From positions 1 through 64,000 of the forward strand of contig VHCN01000014.1 in NCBI GenBank assembly GCA_016871675.1: 64,000 bases of DNA. Direction: 5' to 3'. Positions 53,679 through 61,578 of this stretch are shown one piece after another; position 1 is the stretch's first letter, and each line of letters opens with the position of its first letter. The position numbers were made by a program, and so were the translations under genes. The notes below the pieces were generated by a model. It was given only the letters and a program-made list of their open reading frames with translations. It was not told the DNA's origin and searched no databases. The DNA is from Verrucomicrobiota bacterium. Its GTDB lineage: Bacteria > Verrucomicrobiota > Verrucomicrobiia > Limisphaerales > VHCN01.

Positions 53679-54157
53679 GGGGCCGTTGTATCCGGGCGTT
53701 CCGCAAGGCGCACGGAGAATTCGGACACGCAGGCCCGGGCATCGGTTGCAAGCCAGGCGGGCAACGAGGCCGGCGGAAAATCTTGGTAAAAACTTGTTGC
53801 CAGCATGGGTCGTGGCTTGGCAGATTCTTCGCACGCGAACGGGATCACCTTCGTCCGGACCGTTCGACGTGGCTCTTTTTGGGCAGATTGGTCGAGACCG
53901 CTCCGTTGCGAACGGTGCCGAGCTGCGCAGGAAACGGCAATCACGCCGGAAAACGCGCTGACTGCGGCAACGACGGCGGCTTGGCACAAGGCCTGCCCAT
54001 GCGGGCCGTGCGTTGTTAGTTCCTCGGTTCGATGCTGTGCCGGGGTGGCGTGTGCATACGCCACCCCGGCTTTCACCGACTGAGAACTGATGAGGGGCAA
54101 ACGGGTTTTGCTCCGCACGCGCGTCAGGAACAACTCAAAATGCAGGAACCAAACAGC
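53679..54157. other. Divergent intergenic region, GH31 and porin genes
   Basis: About 480 bp between the divergent GH31 and porin genes. It holds a perfect 12-bp stem-loop and a plausible ribosome site (AGGA ten bases before the porin ATG). Weak open frames are present but carry no recognisable family features. Confidence 0.55.
54039..54070. repeat. Perfect 12-bp stem-loop upstream of the porin gene
   Basis: GCCGGGGTGGCG pairs exactly with CGCCACCCCGGC around an 8-nt loop, TGTGCATA. It is about 88 bp before the porin start. No gene ends just upstream on this strand, and a T-run is lacking, so a regulatory or RNA-stabilising hairpin is more likely than a terminator. It could also be the end of an unannotated small RNA. 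Confidence 0.65.
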
Positions 54158-55360
54158 ATGAAACTCAATCAATGGACCGTGGGTCTGGCTGCCGCAGGCG
54201 TCGTCTCCCTGGCGTCGGTGGCGCAGGCCGAAGAAGCAAAGAACCAGGTGCTTACCGCCGTCTCGGGCACGACCCTGAGCGGTTATGTGAACACCGCAGC
54301 GCGTTGGAACATGGGCACACCCGCGGGCGTGACCCAGTTCCTCAACGGCGCCAACGGAGCCGATGGCTTCAACCTCGACGGCGTCAACGTCACCCTGTCA
54401 AAGGCGGCCGGTGAAGGCGAATTCGCCGCGGGCTACAAGGCCGAACTGCTCTTCGGCGCTGATGGCAACAACCTCGGCTCGGGTTTCGCCCCGATCAAGC
54501 AGGCTTACGTCAACCTCAAGGCACCCGTCGGCAACGGCCTCGACATCAAGCTCGGCGTGTTCGACACCCCGACGGGCTACGAAGTCTTCAACGCCGGCGA
54601 CAATCCGAACTACACCCGCTCCTGGGGCAACACCCTCGAATCCACGATTCACACGGGCGTCCTGCTCAGCTACATGCTCGGCACCGACAACTGCATCACC
54701 CTCACCGCGGGCGTGGCGAACACTACCGACAATGTGATCAACGGCCGCGTCGCCTCCGCGCAGACGCAGAAGACCTACATCGGCGGCATCGCCATCACGG
54801 CTCCCGAAAGCGCCGGCTTCCTCAAGGGCTACTCGCTGAGCGCGTTCGTCGTGGACGGCCGCGCCACAGGCGCTGTGGCCGGGCCCGACACCACCGCGGT
54901 GTATGTCGGCGCCAGTTCGCCCGAGATTGCCGAGCGCGTGAAGCTCGGGGTCGCGTTGGACTCCTTCATGCGCAACGGCTTCACGGACACATTGACGTTC
55001 GCGGGCTACGCCTCGATCAAGATCAACGACAAGACCAAGCTCAACCTCCGAGGCGACTACCTCGACAACAACGGATCGGCGATCGCAAATGCCTCTCCGT
55101 TCGTGCCTGGCACAGTTCAGGCGTTCGGGTTGATCGCGCCAGCTACCGAATCGGCCGCCACCTCGGCGGCTCGCACAGCTGGAGCCGAAATCCTTACAAC
55201 AACCATCACTCTTGATTACACGCTGTGGGAGAATGTGCTCTCTCGTCTCGAGTATCGGTGGGATCACGCGGCAAGCGGTCGAGTCGCCGGTCTCGGCCCG
55301 TTCGGTGGCGGTCGCGTCAATGCGAACCAGCTCGTCCTGAACGTCATCTACAAGTTCTAG
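54158..55360 (+). CDS. Outer-membrane porin
   Basis: A 400-residue beta-barrel protein. The ATG gives a signal peptide (WTVGLAAAGVVSLASVAQA, cleaved before E-E-A-K). The body has alternating strands (SGYVNTAARWN, VNVTLSKAAGEGE, LDIKLGVFDTPTGYEVF), and the C-terminus ends NVIYKF, the OMP assembly signal. It is a general porin-like protein with unknown substrate preference. A strong rho-independent terminator follows 19 bp after the stop, so it is transcribed alone and probably at high level. Confidence 0.88.
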   Translation: MKLNQWTVGLAAAGVVSLASVAQAEEAKNQVLTAVSGTTLSGYVNTAARWNMGTPAGVTQFLNGANGADGFNLDGVNVTLSKAAGEGEFAAGYKAELLFGADGNNLGSGFAPIKQAYVNLKAPVGNGLDIKLGVFDTPTGYEVFNAGDNPNYTRSWGNTLESTIHTGVLLSYMLGTDNCITLTAGVANTTDNVINGRVASAQTQKTYIGGIAITAPESAGFLKGYSLSAFVVDGRATGAVAGPDTTAVYVGASSPEIAERVKLGVALDSFMRNGFTDTLTFAGYASIKINDKTKLNLRGDYLDNNGSAIANASPFVPGTVQAFGLIAPATESAATSAARTAGAEILTTTITLDYTLWENVLSRLEYRWDHAASGRVAGLGPFGGGRVNANQLVLNVIYKF

Positions 55361-55379
55361 TCCGCACCGCGGACAGCAC

Positions 55380-55413
55380 GCCCCTTCCGGCGCAAGCCGG
55401 GAGGGGCTTTTTG
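55380..55413 (+). terminator. Rho-independent terminator of the porin gene
   Basis: A 12-bp GC-rich stem (GCCCCTTCCGGC with GCCGGGAGGGGC, one G-U pair), loop GCAA, then TTTTTG. It is the best terminator in the window. Confidence 0.92.
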
Positions 55414-55483
55414 TTTGAAGTGGCCGGTGGGGAGGACGGCGCAAGAGGCGGCTCGACGTCGGGAAACGGGCATTGCGGACTGC

Positions 55484-56275
55484 CTACTCGTCGTCGTTCC
55501 CGCCACGTCCAGAGTCGGCGCACACGCCCCGCTTGCTTGCAGCGACAAAGTCCAACATGATGGTCGCCGCCTCGCCCGTGAACGAGTTCCGCGCCTCGGC
55601 CACGGCCGCGCGGAGATTCTTCCCGCTTCGGAATAGCGCGTGATACAGCCGCTTCAACTCCATCCGCTGCTCCGTCGTATAGCCCGCGCGCCGCAGTCCG
55701 ACCGAGTTCAAGCCACAGAGGACGTTGACCTCGCGCACCATGCAGAACGGGGGCAGGTCCTGGCTGGCGGCCGCGCAGCCCTGCATCAACGCCAGCGCGC
55801 CGATGCGCACGAACTGGTGCACCGCACAGTTGCCTGAGATGAACACGCGGTCCTGCACGGTGGCGTGGCCGCCGAGCAGCGCGCCGTTGGCGAGGATGAT
55901 GTGGTTGCCAAGCTGCGCGTTGTGGCCGACGTGTGAATTGGCCATCAGGAAATTGTGCGACCCGATCACCGTGTCCTCGTCCAGCTTGTTCGAGCGATGC
56001 ACGGTCACGTGCTCGCGAAAGACGTTGTGGTCGCCGATGCGCAAGCCCGTCGGCGCGCCGGTGTATTTCAAGTCCTGCGGCTCGTCGCCGATGACGCACC
56101 CCGCGTGGAACCGGTTCCCCGCGCCCGCGCGCAACTTTCCCGTGAGATGCGCATGAGGCCCGACCACGCAGCCCGAGCCGAGCACCACGTCCGCGTCGAT
56201 CACCGCATACGGCCCGACCTGCACCGTGGCATCGAGCTCGGCGCGCGGGTGGATGATGGCAGTGGCGTGGATCAT
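55484..56275 (-). CDS. lpxA: Acyl-ACP--UDP-N-acetylglucosamine O-acyltransferase
   Basis: A 263-residue left-handed beta-helix protein that starts lipid A synthesis by adding an acyl chain to UDP-GlcNAc. The hexapeptide-repeat coil is evident from IHATAIIHPRAELDA, with GSHNFLMANSHVGHNAQLGN containing the catalytic His region and a C-terminal helical domain (LRRAGYTTEQRMELKRLYHAL). Together with TolC-like and porin genes it shows the organism has a lipid A-type outer membrane. It starts 1 bp after radC. Confidence 0.95.
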   Translation of the reverse strand: MIHATAIIHPRAELDATVQVGPYAVIDADVVLGSGCVVGPHAHLTGKLRAGAGNRFHAGCVIGDEPQDLKYTGAPTGLRIGDHNVFREHVTVHRSNKLDEDTVIGSHNFLMANSHVGHNAQLGNHIILANGALLGGHATVQDRVFISGNCAVHQFVRIGALALMQGCAAASQDLPPFCMVREVNVLCGLNSVGLRRAGYTTEQRMELKRLYHALFRSGKNLRAAVAEARNSFTGEAATIMLDFVAASKRGVCADSGRGGNDDE

Positions 56276-56276
56276 G

Positions 56277-56984
56277 TCAGGCGTAGAAATATCCCAGCTC
56301 GCGCAGCGAGGTGTAGTCCTTCGTCCGCTCCGTCGTCCCGCGGCCGATGATGACGTGGTCGAGCACTTCGATCTTGAGCAACTGCCCCGCGCGGATGAGG
56401 TCGCGTGTGACCTTGATGTCCGCCTCGCTCGGCATCGGGTCGCCGCTCGGATGGTTGTGCACGAGCACGATGGAGGCCGCGTTGGCCGCGATCGCCGGGC
56501 GAAAGACCTCGCGCGCGTGAACCAGCAGCGTGTCGAGCGTGCCGTGCGCGAGCGGGACGCTCTTGATGAACCGCCGGCGGGTGTTCAGCAGCACCACGCA
56601 AAACCGCTCCACGTTTGTCTCCCGGAATTCCTCGCGTATCGCCGACGCGATGCGGTCCGGCGTGTCCATCAACGGCGCCTCCTTGTTGCGCTCCTCGGCC
56701 AGCCTGCGCGCGAGTGTGAACGCGGCCTTCAGCGTCACCGCTTTGTCGCGGCCCACGCCGGGCACGTCCTGCAACTCATCGAGCGACGCCCGGCAGAGCG
56801 CATCGACCGAGCCGCCATGCCTTCCGAGCAACTCGTTCCCGACTTCGATGGCGGATTTCCCCTTCAATCCCGTGCGCAGAAGGATGGCGACCAACTCGGC
56901 GCTGGTGAGCGCGTCAGCCCCTCGGGCCACAAGCCGTTCGCGCGGACGCTCGGCGGCGGGCATGTCCTTGATGCGGCCGGTCAT
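56277..56984 (-). CDS. radC: RadC-family JAMM-domain protein
   Basis: A 235-residue protein (often called RadC or UPF0758). It has an N-terminal helix-hairpin-helix region (LQDVPGVGRDKAVTLKAAF) and a C-terminal JAMM metalloprotease-like domain with the metal motif HNHPSGDPMPSEAD. The name suggests repair, but the function is unproven and the original radC phenotype has been reassigned. Its ATG overlaps the hflX stop by 4 bp. Confidence 0.93.
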   Translation of the reverse strand: MTGRIKDMPAAERPRERLVARGADALTSAELVAILLRTGLKGKSAIEVGNELLGRHGGSVDALCRASLDELQDVPGVGRDKAVTLKAAFTLARRLAEERNKEAPLMDTPDRIASAIREEFRETNVERFCVVLLNTRRRFIKSVPLAHGTLDTLLVHAREVFRPAIAANAASIVLVHNHPSGDPMPSEADIKVTRDLIRAGQLLKIEVLDHVIIGRGTTERTKDYTSLRELGYFYA

Positions 56985-58339
56985 GACTGCGCGGGTTCCG
57001 GTTTGCCGCCCACGTGCGCGGCGCCGTTGCGGTCCAGCTCCGGCGTCCCGTGGTCGTCGTCGTGGACGAGGAATCGCTCGAACTCAAACATCACGTGCGG
57101 GGGAATCCGCGCGGTGAGGCGGGCCGTCGGCCCTTCGAAATTGCTGCTCACCACCTGGCCGAGGGCGTGCACGCGCGCGATCACCGCCGGGTTCGCGTGC
57201 GGAACGGAAAGTTGCACGAGGCGGCGCACCGGGCGCAGGCGCGTGCCGAGTTCGGCGAGCAGCGCGGAAAATCCGTCGCGCGTTCGAGCGGACAGCGCGA
57301 CGGAACCCGGAAAACGGGCCAGCCACGGTTCTGCGACGTTCGTCCCGGCCAGCAAGTCAGTTTTGTTGAAGACCATCAGCACCGGCTTGTCCGCGGCGCG
57401 GAGTTCGTCGAGCACCGTGTTGACGGCCGCAATCTGTTCTTCCGCGTCCGGTTGCGTGATGTCCACCACGTGCACGAGCAGGTCGGCTTCGACAACTTCC
57501 TCGAGCGTCGCCTTGAAGGCTTCGACGAGCCCGTGTGGCAGTTTGCGGATGAAGCCGACCGTGTCCGAGAGCAGCACGTTTTGATTGGTGGGCAAACGAA
57601 GTCGCCGCGTCGTGGGGTCCAGCGTGGCGAAGAGCTTGTCTTCCTCGAGCACGTGCGAGCCGGTGAGGGCGTTGAAGAGCGTGGACTTGCCGGCGTTGGT
57701 GTAGCCGACGATGGACGCAAGCGGCCAGTGCGACCGCTGGCGTCCGCGCCGCTGCGTGGTGCGCTGACGCTGGACCAGGTCGAGCGCTTCGCGGATTTTC
57801 TCGATGCGCTCCTGCGTCTTGCGCCGGTCGGTTTCCAACTGCGATTCGCCTTCGCCGCCAATGGCTCCGAGGCCGCCGCGCTGCCGCGAAAGGTGCGTCC
57901 AGTAGCGCGTGAGCCGCGGCAGCAGGTATTCGAGCTGGGCAAGCTCGACTTGCAGTTTGCCTTCGTTGGTGCGCGCGCGCCGGGCGAAGATGTCGAGAAT
58001 CAGGCTCGTGCGGTCCATCACACGGCAGCCGAAGATTTCCTCCAGGTTCCGCGCCTGCGCCGCGGTGAGATCGTCGTCGAAGAGAATCGCGTCCGCGTCG
58101 AGCGCCTTGGATTGGCGCGCGAAGTCGCCGGCCTTGCCGCGGCCGATGAACGTCGCCGGGTGCGGCGCATCGAGCCGTTGCACGCCCTCGCCCGCGACCT
58201 CGGCGCCGACGGTCCGCGCAAGTTCGGCGAGTTCGTCCAGCGACTCGTCACTCGCGCGCGCGTCGTCGCGCTTGAGTTCGATGCCGATCAGGAAAACCCG
58301 TTCGACGCGGCCTCGCGTGTTGGAGAGTAGTGCCTTCAC
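56981..58339 (-). CDS. hflX: Ribosome-splitting GTPase HflX
   Basis: A 452-residue protein. The N-terminal HflX domain covers about 1-190 (with GRGKAGDFAR, ILFDDDLTAAQ and GGEGESQLETDRR), and the GTPase domain starts near 205 with P-loop GYTNAGKST, DPTTRRL, switch DTVGFIRKLPHG and NKTD. HflX binds the 50S subunit and rescues stalled ribosomes under stress. The start is GTG. It heads the hflX-radC-lpxA unit. Confidence 0.95.
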   Translation of the reverse strand: MKALLSNTRGRVERVFLIGIELKRDDARASDESLDELAELARTVGAEVAGEGVQRLDAPHPATFIGRGKAGDFARQSKALDADAILFDDDLTAAQARNLEEIFGCRVMDRTSLILDIFARRARTNEGKLQVELAQLEYLLPRLTRYWTHLSRQRGGLGAIGGEGESQLETDRRKTQERIEKIREALDLVQRQRTTQRRGRQRSHWPLASIVGYTNAGKSTLFNALTGSHVLEEDKLFATLDPTTRRLRLPTNQNVLLSDTVGFIRKLPHGLVEAFKATLEEVVEADLLVHVVDITQPDAEEQIAAVNTVLDELRAADKPVLMVFNKTDLLAGTNVAEPWLARFPGSVALSARTRDGFSALLAELGTRLRPVRRLVQLSVPHANPAVIARVHALGQVVSSNFEGPTARLTARIPPHVMFEFERFLVHDDDHGTPELDRNGAAHVGGKPEPAQS

Positions 58340-58444
58340 AGCGGTGGCGGGCGGACCGTAGCACGGGCGTGCGTCAGGGCAAAGCGCTGATGCCGGGGCG
58401 CTCCGTCCACCGTGGTGGGAGGAATCCCGTTGAAGGCCGCAGCC

Positions 58445-58462
58445 TTGTGAAAAAAATCACAA
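58445..58462. promoter_or_regulatory. CRP/FNR-type operator upstream of nuoB
   Basis: TTGTGA-AAAAAA-TCACAA is a perfect palindrome that contains TGTGA-N6-TCACA, the exact E. coli CRP consensus. It lies 70 bp before nuoB and just upstream of a plausible -35 box. The other possible target is hflX, whose start lies about 105 bp away on the opposite strand. Confidence 0.65.
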
Positions 58463-58467
58463 AACCG

Positions 58468-58496
58468 CTTGCCTGCCTCCGGCACGCTGTCTAGCT
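58468..58496 (+). promoter_or_regulatory. Possible promoter of the nuo operon
   Basis: CTTGCC and CTAGCT separated by 17 bp approximate -35 and -10 boxes. The match to the housekeeping consensus is weak, so this is only a position-based guess supported by the adjacent palindrome. Confidence 0.3.
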
Positions 58497-58531
58497 TCGG
58501 TTCACGGTCGTCGGGTCGGCGGCCTTCAGCC

Positions 58532-59047
58532 ATGCCCAGCAGCACCACCGAATACGGCTACGATTCCAAGATCGAGGGCGACGTCGTTGTCACGCGCGTG
58601 GATGCCGCGATCAACTGGTTCCGCAAGCAGTCGCTGTGGCCGATGCCGATGGGGCTCGCGTGCTGCGCCATCGAGCTGATGGCCGCGGGCGCGAGCCGCT
58701 TCGACATCTCGCGCTTTGGCTCCGAGGTGATGCGCTTCAGCCCGCGGCAGTCGGACGTGATGATCGTTGCCGGCACCGTCACCTACAAGATGGCGCTCGC
58801 CGTCCGGCGCATTTACGACCAGATGCCCGAGCCGAAATGGGTCATCGCGATGGGCGCGTGCGCCTCGACCGGCGGCATGTATCGCAGCTACGCCGTGCTG
58901 CAGGGTGTGGACAACATCGTGCCGGTGGACGTGTATGTGGCCGGGTGCCCGCCGCGTCCCGAGGCGCTGCTCGACGCGCTCATCAAGCTGCAACACAAGC
59001 TTCAGAACGAGCCCGTTCTCGCGGTGACCAAGCCCGCCGCTGCTTGA
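58532..59047 (+). CDS. nuoB: NADH-quinone oxidoreductase subunit B
   Basis: A 171-residue peripheral subunit of complex I holding iron-sulfur cluster N2, next to the quinone site. The four cluster cysteines are visible: C44-C45 (GLACCAIEL), a third in MGACASTGG and the fourth in VAGCPPRPE. The start ATG gives [13 protein letters not shown] and the family start. It is the first nuo gene here; nuoA, normally just before it, is absent from the window upstream. Confidence 0.95.
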   Translation: MPSSTTEYGYDSKIEGDVVVTRVDAAINWFRKQSLWPMPMGLACCAIELMAAGASRFDISRFGSEVMRFSPRQSDVMIVAGTVTYKMALAVRRIYDQMPEPKWVIAMGACASTGGMYRSYAVLQGVDNIVPVDVYVAGCPPRPEALLDALIKLQHKLQNEPVLAVTKPAAA

Positions 59048-59067
59048 GCCGGCACGAAACCGATTTC

Positions 59068-59646
59068 ATGCCTGCACTCGAGTTCGCCAACCAGCTTCGC
59101 GCGAAATTCCGAGAACTCGTCTCCGCCCCCGCCGAGTTCCGGGGTGAAGTGACGCTTACGCTCGCGGACGCCGGGCGCATCGCCGAGGTCTGCGAGTTTG
59201 CCAAGAAATCGCTCGGCTTCGACTATCTCCTCGACATCTCCAGCGTGGACAACTACGGCGACGACCCGCGCTGGACGGTGGTTTACGAACTCTACGGCAT
59301 CGCCCACGGCTGCCATCTGCGGCTCAAGACCAACTTGAGCGAGGAGAAGGGCGAGTTGCCCACCGTCACCAGCGTGTGGCGCACGGCCGATTGGCACGAG
59401 CGCGAGATTTTCGACATGATGGGCATCCGCTTTCGCGGTCATCCCGATCTGCGGCGCATCCTGATGTGGGAAGGCTATCCGTATTTTCCGCTGCGGAAGG
59501 ACTTCCCGCTAGCCGGCAAGCCGAGCGAGATGCCCGATGTGGCCTTTACCAAGAAAGCGCCGCTCGAAGGCGGGCCATTCGTGACGCTGCCCGGCGGCAA
59601 GGACACCATCACCCGCGAGCCGAGGGTGCGCGTGCCCGAGAACTGA
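59068..59646 (+). CDS. nuoC: NADH-quinone oxidoreductase subunit C
   Basis: A 192-residue peripheral arm subunit. The conserved core is seen in DYLLDISSVDNYGDDPRWTV and EREIFDMMGIRFRGHPDLRR. It is separate from nuoD, not fused as in E. coli. It lies 20 bp after nuoB. Confidence 0.94.
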   Translation: MPALEFANQLRAKFRELVSAPAEFRGEVTLTLADAGRIAEVCEFAKKSLGFDYLLDISSVDNYGDDPRWTVVYELYGIAHGCHLRLKTNLSEEKGELPTVTSVWRTADWHEREIFDMMGIRFRGHPDLRRILMWEGYPYFPLRKDFPLAGKPSEMPDVAFTKKAPLEGGPFVTLPGGKDTITREPRVRVPEN

Positions 59647-59654
59647 TTTCTTTC

Positions 59655-60968
59655 ATGGCCACCGAAACCATCGAGTTCCGCGAGCCTTCAGCGCGAGTGA
59701 ACCTCGCCTCCTTCGCGGCGCAGCCCGCTGCGCCCGCGGCTCCTTCCCCGCCCGCCGAGGACTTGCAGGAACTTCACGGCGAGAAGCTCGTGCTCAACAT
59801 GGGCCCGTCGCATCCGTCCACGCACGGCGTGCTGCGCATCGTGCTGGAGATGGACGGCGAGATCATCACCAAGGCCACGCCGGACGTGGGTTACTTGCAT
59901 CGCGGCGACGAGAAGATCGCCGAGAACATGACCTACACGCAGTTCATCCCTTACACCGACCGGCTCGATTACCTCGCGCCGCTCGCGAACAACGTGGCCT
60001 ACGCGCTCGCGGTCGAGAAGCTCATGGGCATCGAGCGGCAGCTCCCGCCGCGCTGCCAGCACATCCGCGTCATCTGCTGCGAACTGGCGCGCATCTCGGC
60101 GCACCTGCTCGGCCTCGGCGCCTACGCGATGGATGTCGGCGCGCTGACGGTCTTCATGCTCACGTTCACGGAGCGCGAGAAGATTTACAACCTGTGCGAG
60201 TCGCTCACGGGCGCGCGCTTCACGACCAGCTACACGCGCATCGGCGGGCTCATGCGCGACACGCCGCCCGGCTGGTGCGACGCCGTGCGGAAGTTCTGCG
60301 ACGAGGTCGCGGTGAACTTCGACGAGGTCGAGAAGCTGCTCACGCGCAATCCCATCTTCGTGGGCCGGACGAAAGACGTCGGCATCATCTCGCGCGCCGA
60401 TGCGATTGACTTCGGCCTCAGCGGTCCGAACCTGCGCGGCAGCGGCGTCGAGCACGACGTGCGCAAGGCGCACCCGTATCTCGTTTACGACCAGCTTGAG
60501 TTCGACGTGCCGGTCGGCTCGGTGGGCGATTGTTACGACCGATACCTCGTCCGCATGGAGGAGATGCGCCAGAGCGTGCGACTCCTGCGCCAGTGCCTCG
60601 ACCGCATCCCGGGCGGCGCGGACAACAAGTCCGGCGAGCCCGTCAACGTGGATGACGGCAAGCTTGTGCTGCCGCCCAAGCAGAAGGTGATGACGGGCAT
60701 GGAGGAACTCATCCACCAGTTCATCCTCGTGACACAGGGCGTGAACGCGCCGCCGGGCGAGGTGTATTTCGGCGCGGAAAACCCGAAGGGAGAGCTGGGC
60801 TTCTACATCAACTCGCGCGGCGGCGGCACGCCGCACCGGCTGAAGATTCGCGCGCCGTCCTTCGTGAACCTGAGCATCCTGCCGCACCTGCTGCCCGGCC
60901 ACATGGTCAGCGACGTGGTGAGCATCCTCGGCTCGATTGACTTCGTGATGGGGGAGTGTGACCGATGA
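59655..60968 (+). CDS. nuoD: NADH-quinone oxidoreductase subunit D
   Basis: A 437-residue 49-kDa-type subunit that forms the quinone cavity with NuoB. Landmarks are NMGPSHPSTHGVLR near residue 49, DVGYLHRGDEKIAE, TGARFTTSYTRIGG and the C-terminal LPGHMVSDVVSILGSIDFVMGECDR. A Pro/Ala-rich leader of about 40 residues precedes the core. Its stop overlaps the nuoE start (ATGA). Confidence 0.96.
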   Translation: MATETIEFREPSARVNLASFAAQPAAPAAPSPPAEDLQELHGEKLVLNMGPSHPSTHGVLRIVLEMDGEIITKATPDVGYLHRGDEKIAENMTYTQFIPYTDRLDYLAPLANNVAYALAVEKLMGIERQLPPRCQHIRVICCELARISAHLLGLGAYAMDVGALTVFMLTFTEREKIYNLCESLTGARFTTSYTRIGGLMRDTPPGWCDAVRKFCDEVAVNFDEVEKLLTRNPIFVGRTKDVGIISRADAIDFGLSGPNLRGSGVEHDVRKAHPYLVYDQLEFDVPVGSVGDCYDRYLVRMEEMRQSVRLLRQCLDRIPGGADNKSGEPVNVDDGKLVLPPKQKVMTGMEELIHQFILVTQGVNAPPGEVYFGAENPKGELGFYINSRGGGTPHRLKIRAPSFVNLSILPHLLPGHMVSDVVSILGSIDFVMGECDR

Positions 60969-61450
60969 GCTTCAGCGTCCCCGCCCATCTCGAGGCCGAG
61001 ATCAACGAACTGATCTCGCACTACCCGCAGAAGCGCAGCGCGTCGCTCATGCTGCTGCACGCGGTGCAGGAGCACTTCGGCTACATTTCGCGCGACGCCA
61101 TCGAGTGGGTCGCGCGCAAGCTGGAGCTCCAGCCCATCAACATCTACGAACTGGTCACGTTCTACCCGATGTTCCGGCAGGAGCCGGCGGGCAGGTTCCA
61201 GCTCAAGGTCTGCCGCACGCTCTCGTGCGCACTGGGCGGCTCGCACGAGCTGCACGCGCACTGCTGCGCGCGCCTCGGCCTTGACCCGCGCAAGCACGGC
61301 TTGCAAACCACGAAGGACGGGAAGTTCTCCGTCGAGTTCGTCGAGTGCCTCGCCGGCTGCGGCACCGCGCCGGTGATGATGTGCAACGAGGATTTCTACG
61401 AGGGCGTCACCGGCGCGAACGCCGATGAGATTCTGGGGAGATGCAGGTGA
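60965..61450 (+). CDS. nuoE: NADH-quinone oxidoreductase subunit E
   Basis: A 161-residue thioredoxin-like ferredoxin subunit with one 2Fe-2S cluster (N1a). The four ligands are in VCRTLSCALGG and VECLAGCGTAP. The N-terminal three-helix part (ISHYPQKRSASLMLLHAVQE) is also typical. It is translationally coupled to nuoD; its end lies 2 bp from an antisense tRNA. Confidence 0.94.
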   Translation: MSFSVPAHLEAEINELISHYPQKRSASLMLLHAVQEHFGYISRDAIEWVARKLELQPINIYELVTFYPMFRQEPAGRFQLKVCRTLSCALGGSHELHAHCCARLGLDPRKHGLQTTKDGKFSVEFVECLAGCGTAPVMMCNEDFYEGVTGANADEILGRCR

Positions 61451-61452
61451 CC

Positions 61453-61526
61453 TGGCTGCCCGACATGGATTTGAACCATGACAAACAGATCCAGAGTCTG
61501 CTGTGCTACCGTTACACCATCGGGCA
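61453..61526 (-). tRNA. tRNA-Gln (anticodon CTG) with encoded CCA
   Basis: A complete cloverleaf on the minus strand. Acceptor TGCCCGA pairs with TCGGGCA, D-stem GTG/CAC, anticodon stem GCAGA/TCTGT with loop CTCTGGA (anticodon CTG), T-arm CATGG-TTCAAAT-CCATG, discriminator G and encoded CCA. The U1-A72-type first pair fits glutamine. It sits in the nuoE-nuoF gap, opposite to nuo transcription. Confidence 0.93.
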
Positions 61527-61578
61527 GGCCGTAGCGCCCGGCAATGTAGGGGTTTCCTCCTGACTGTCAATTGACGAT

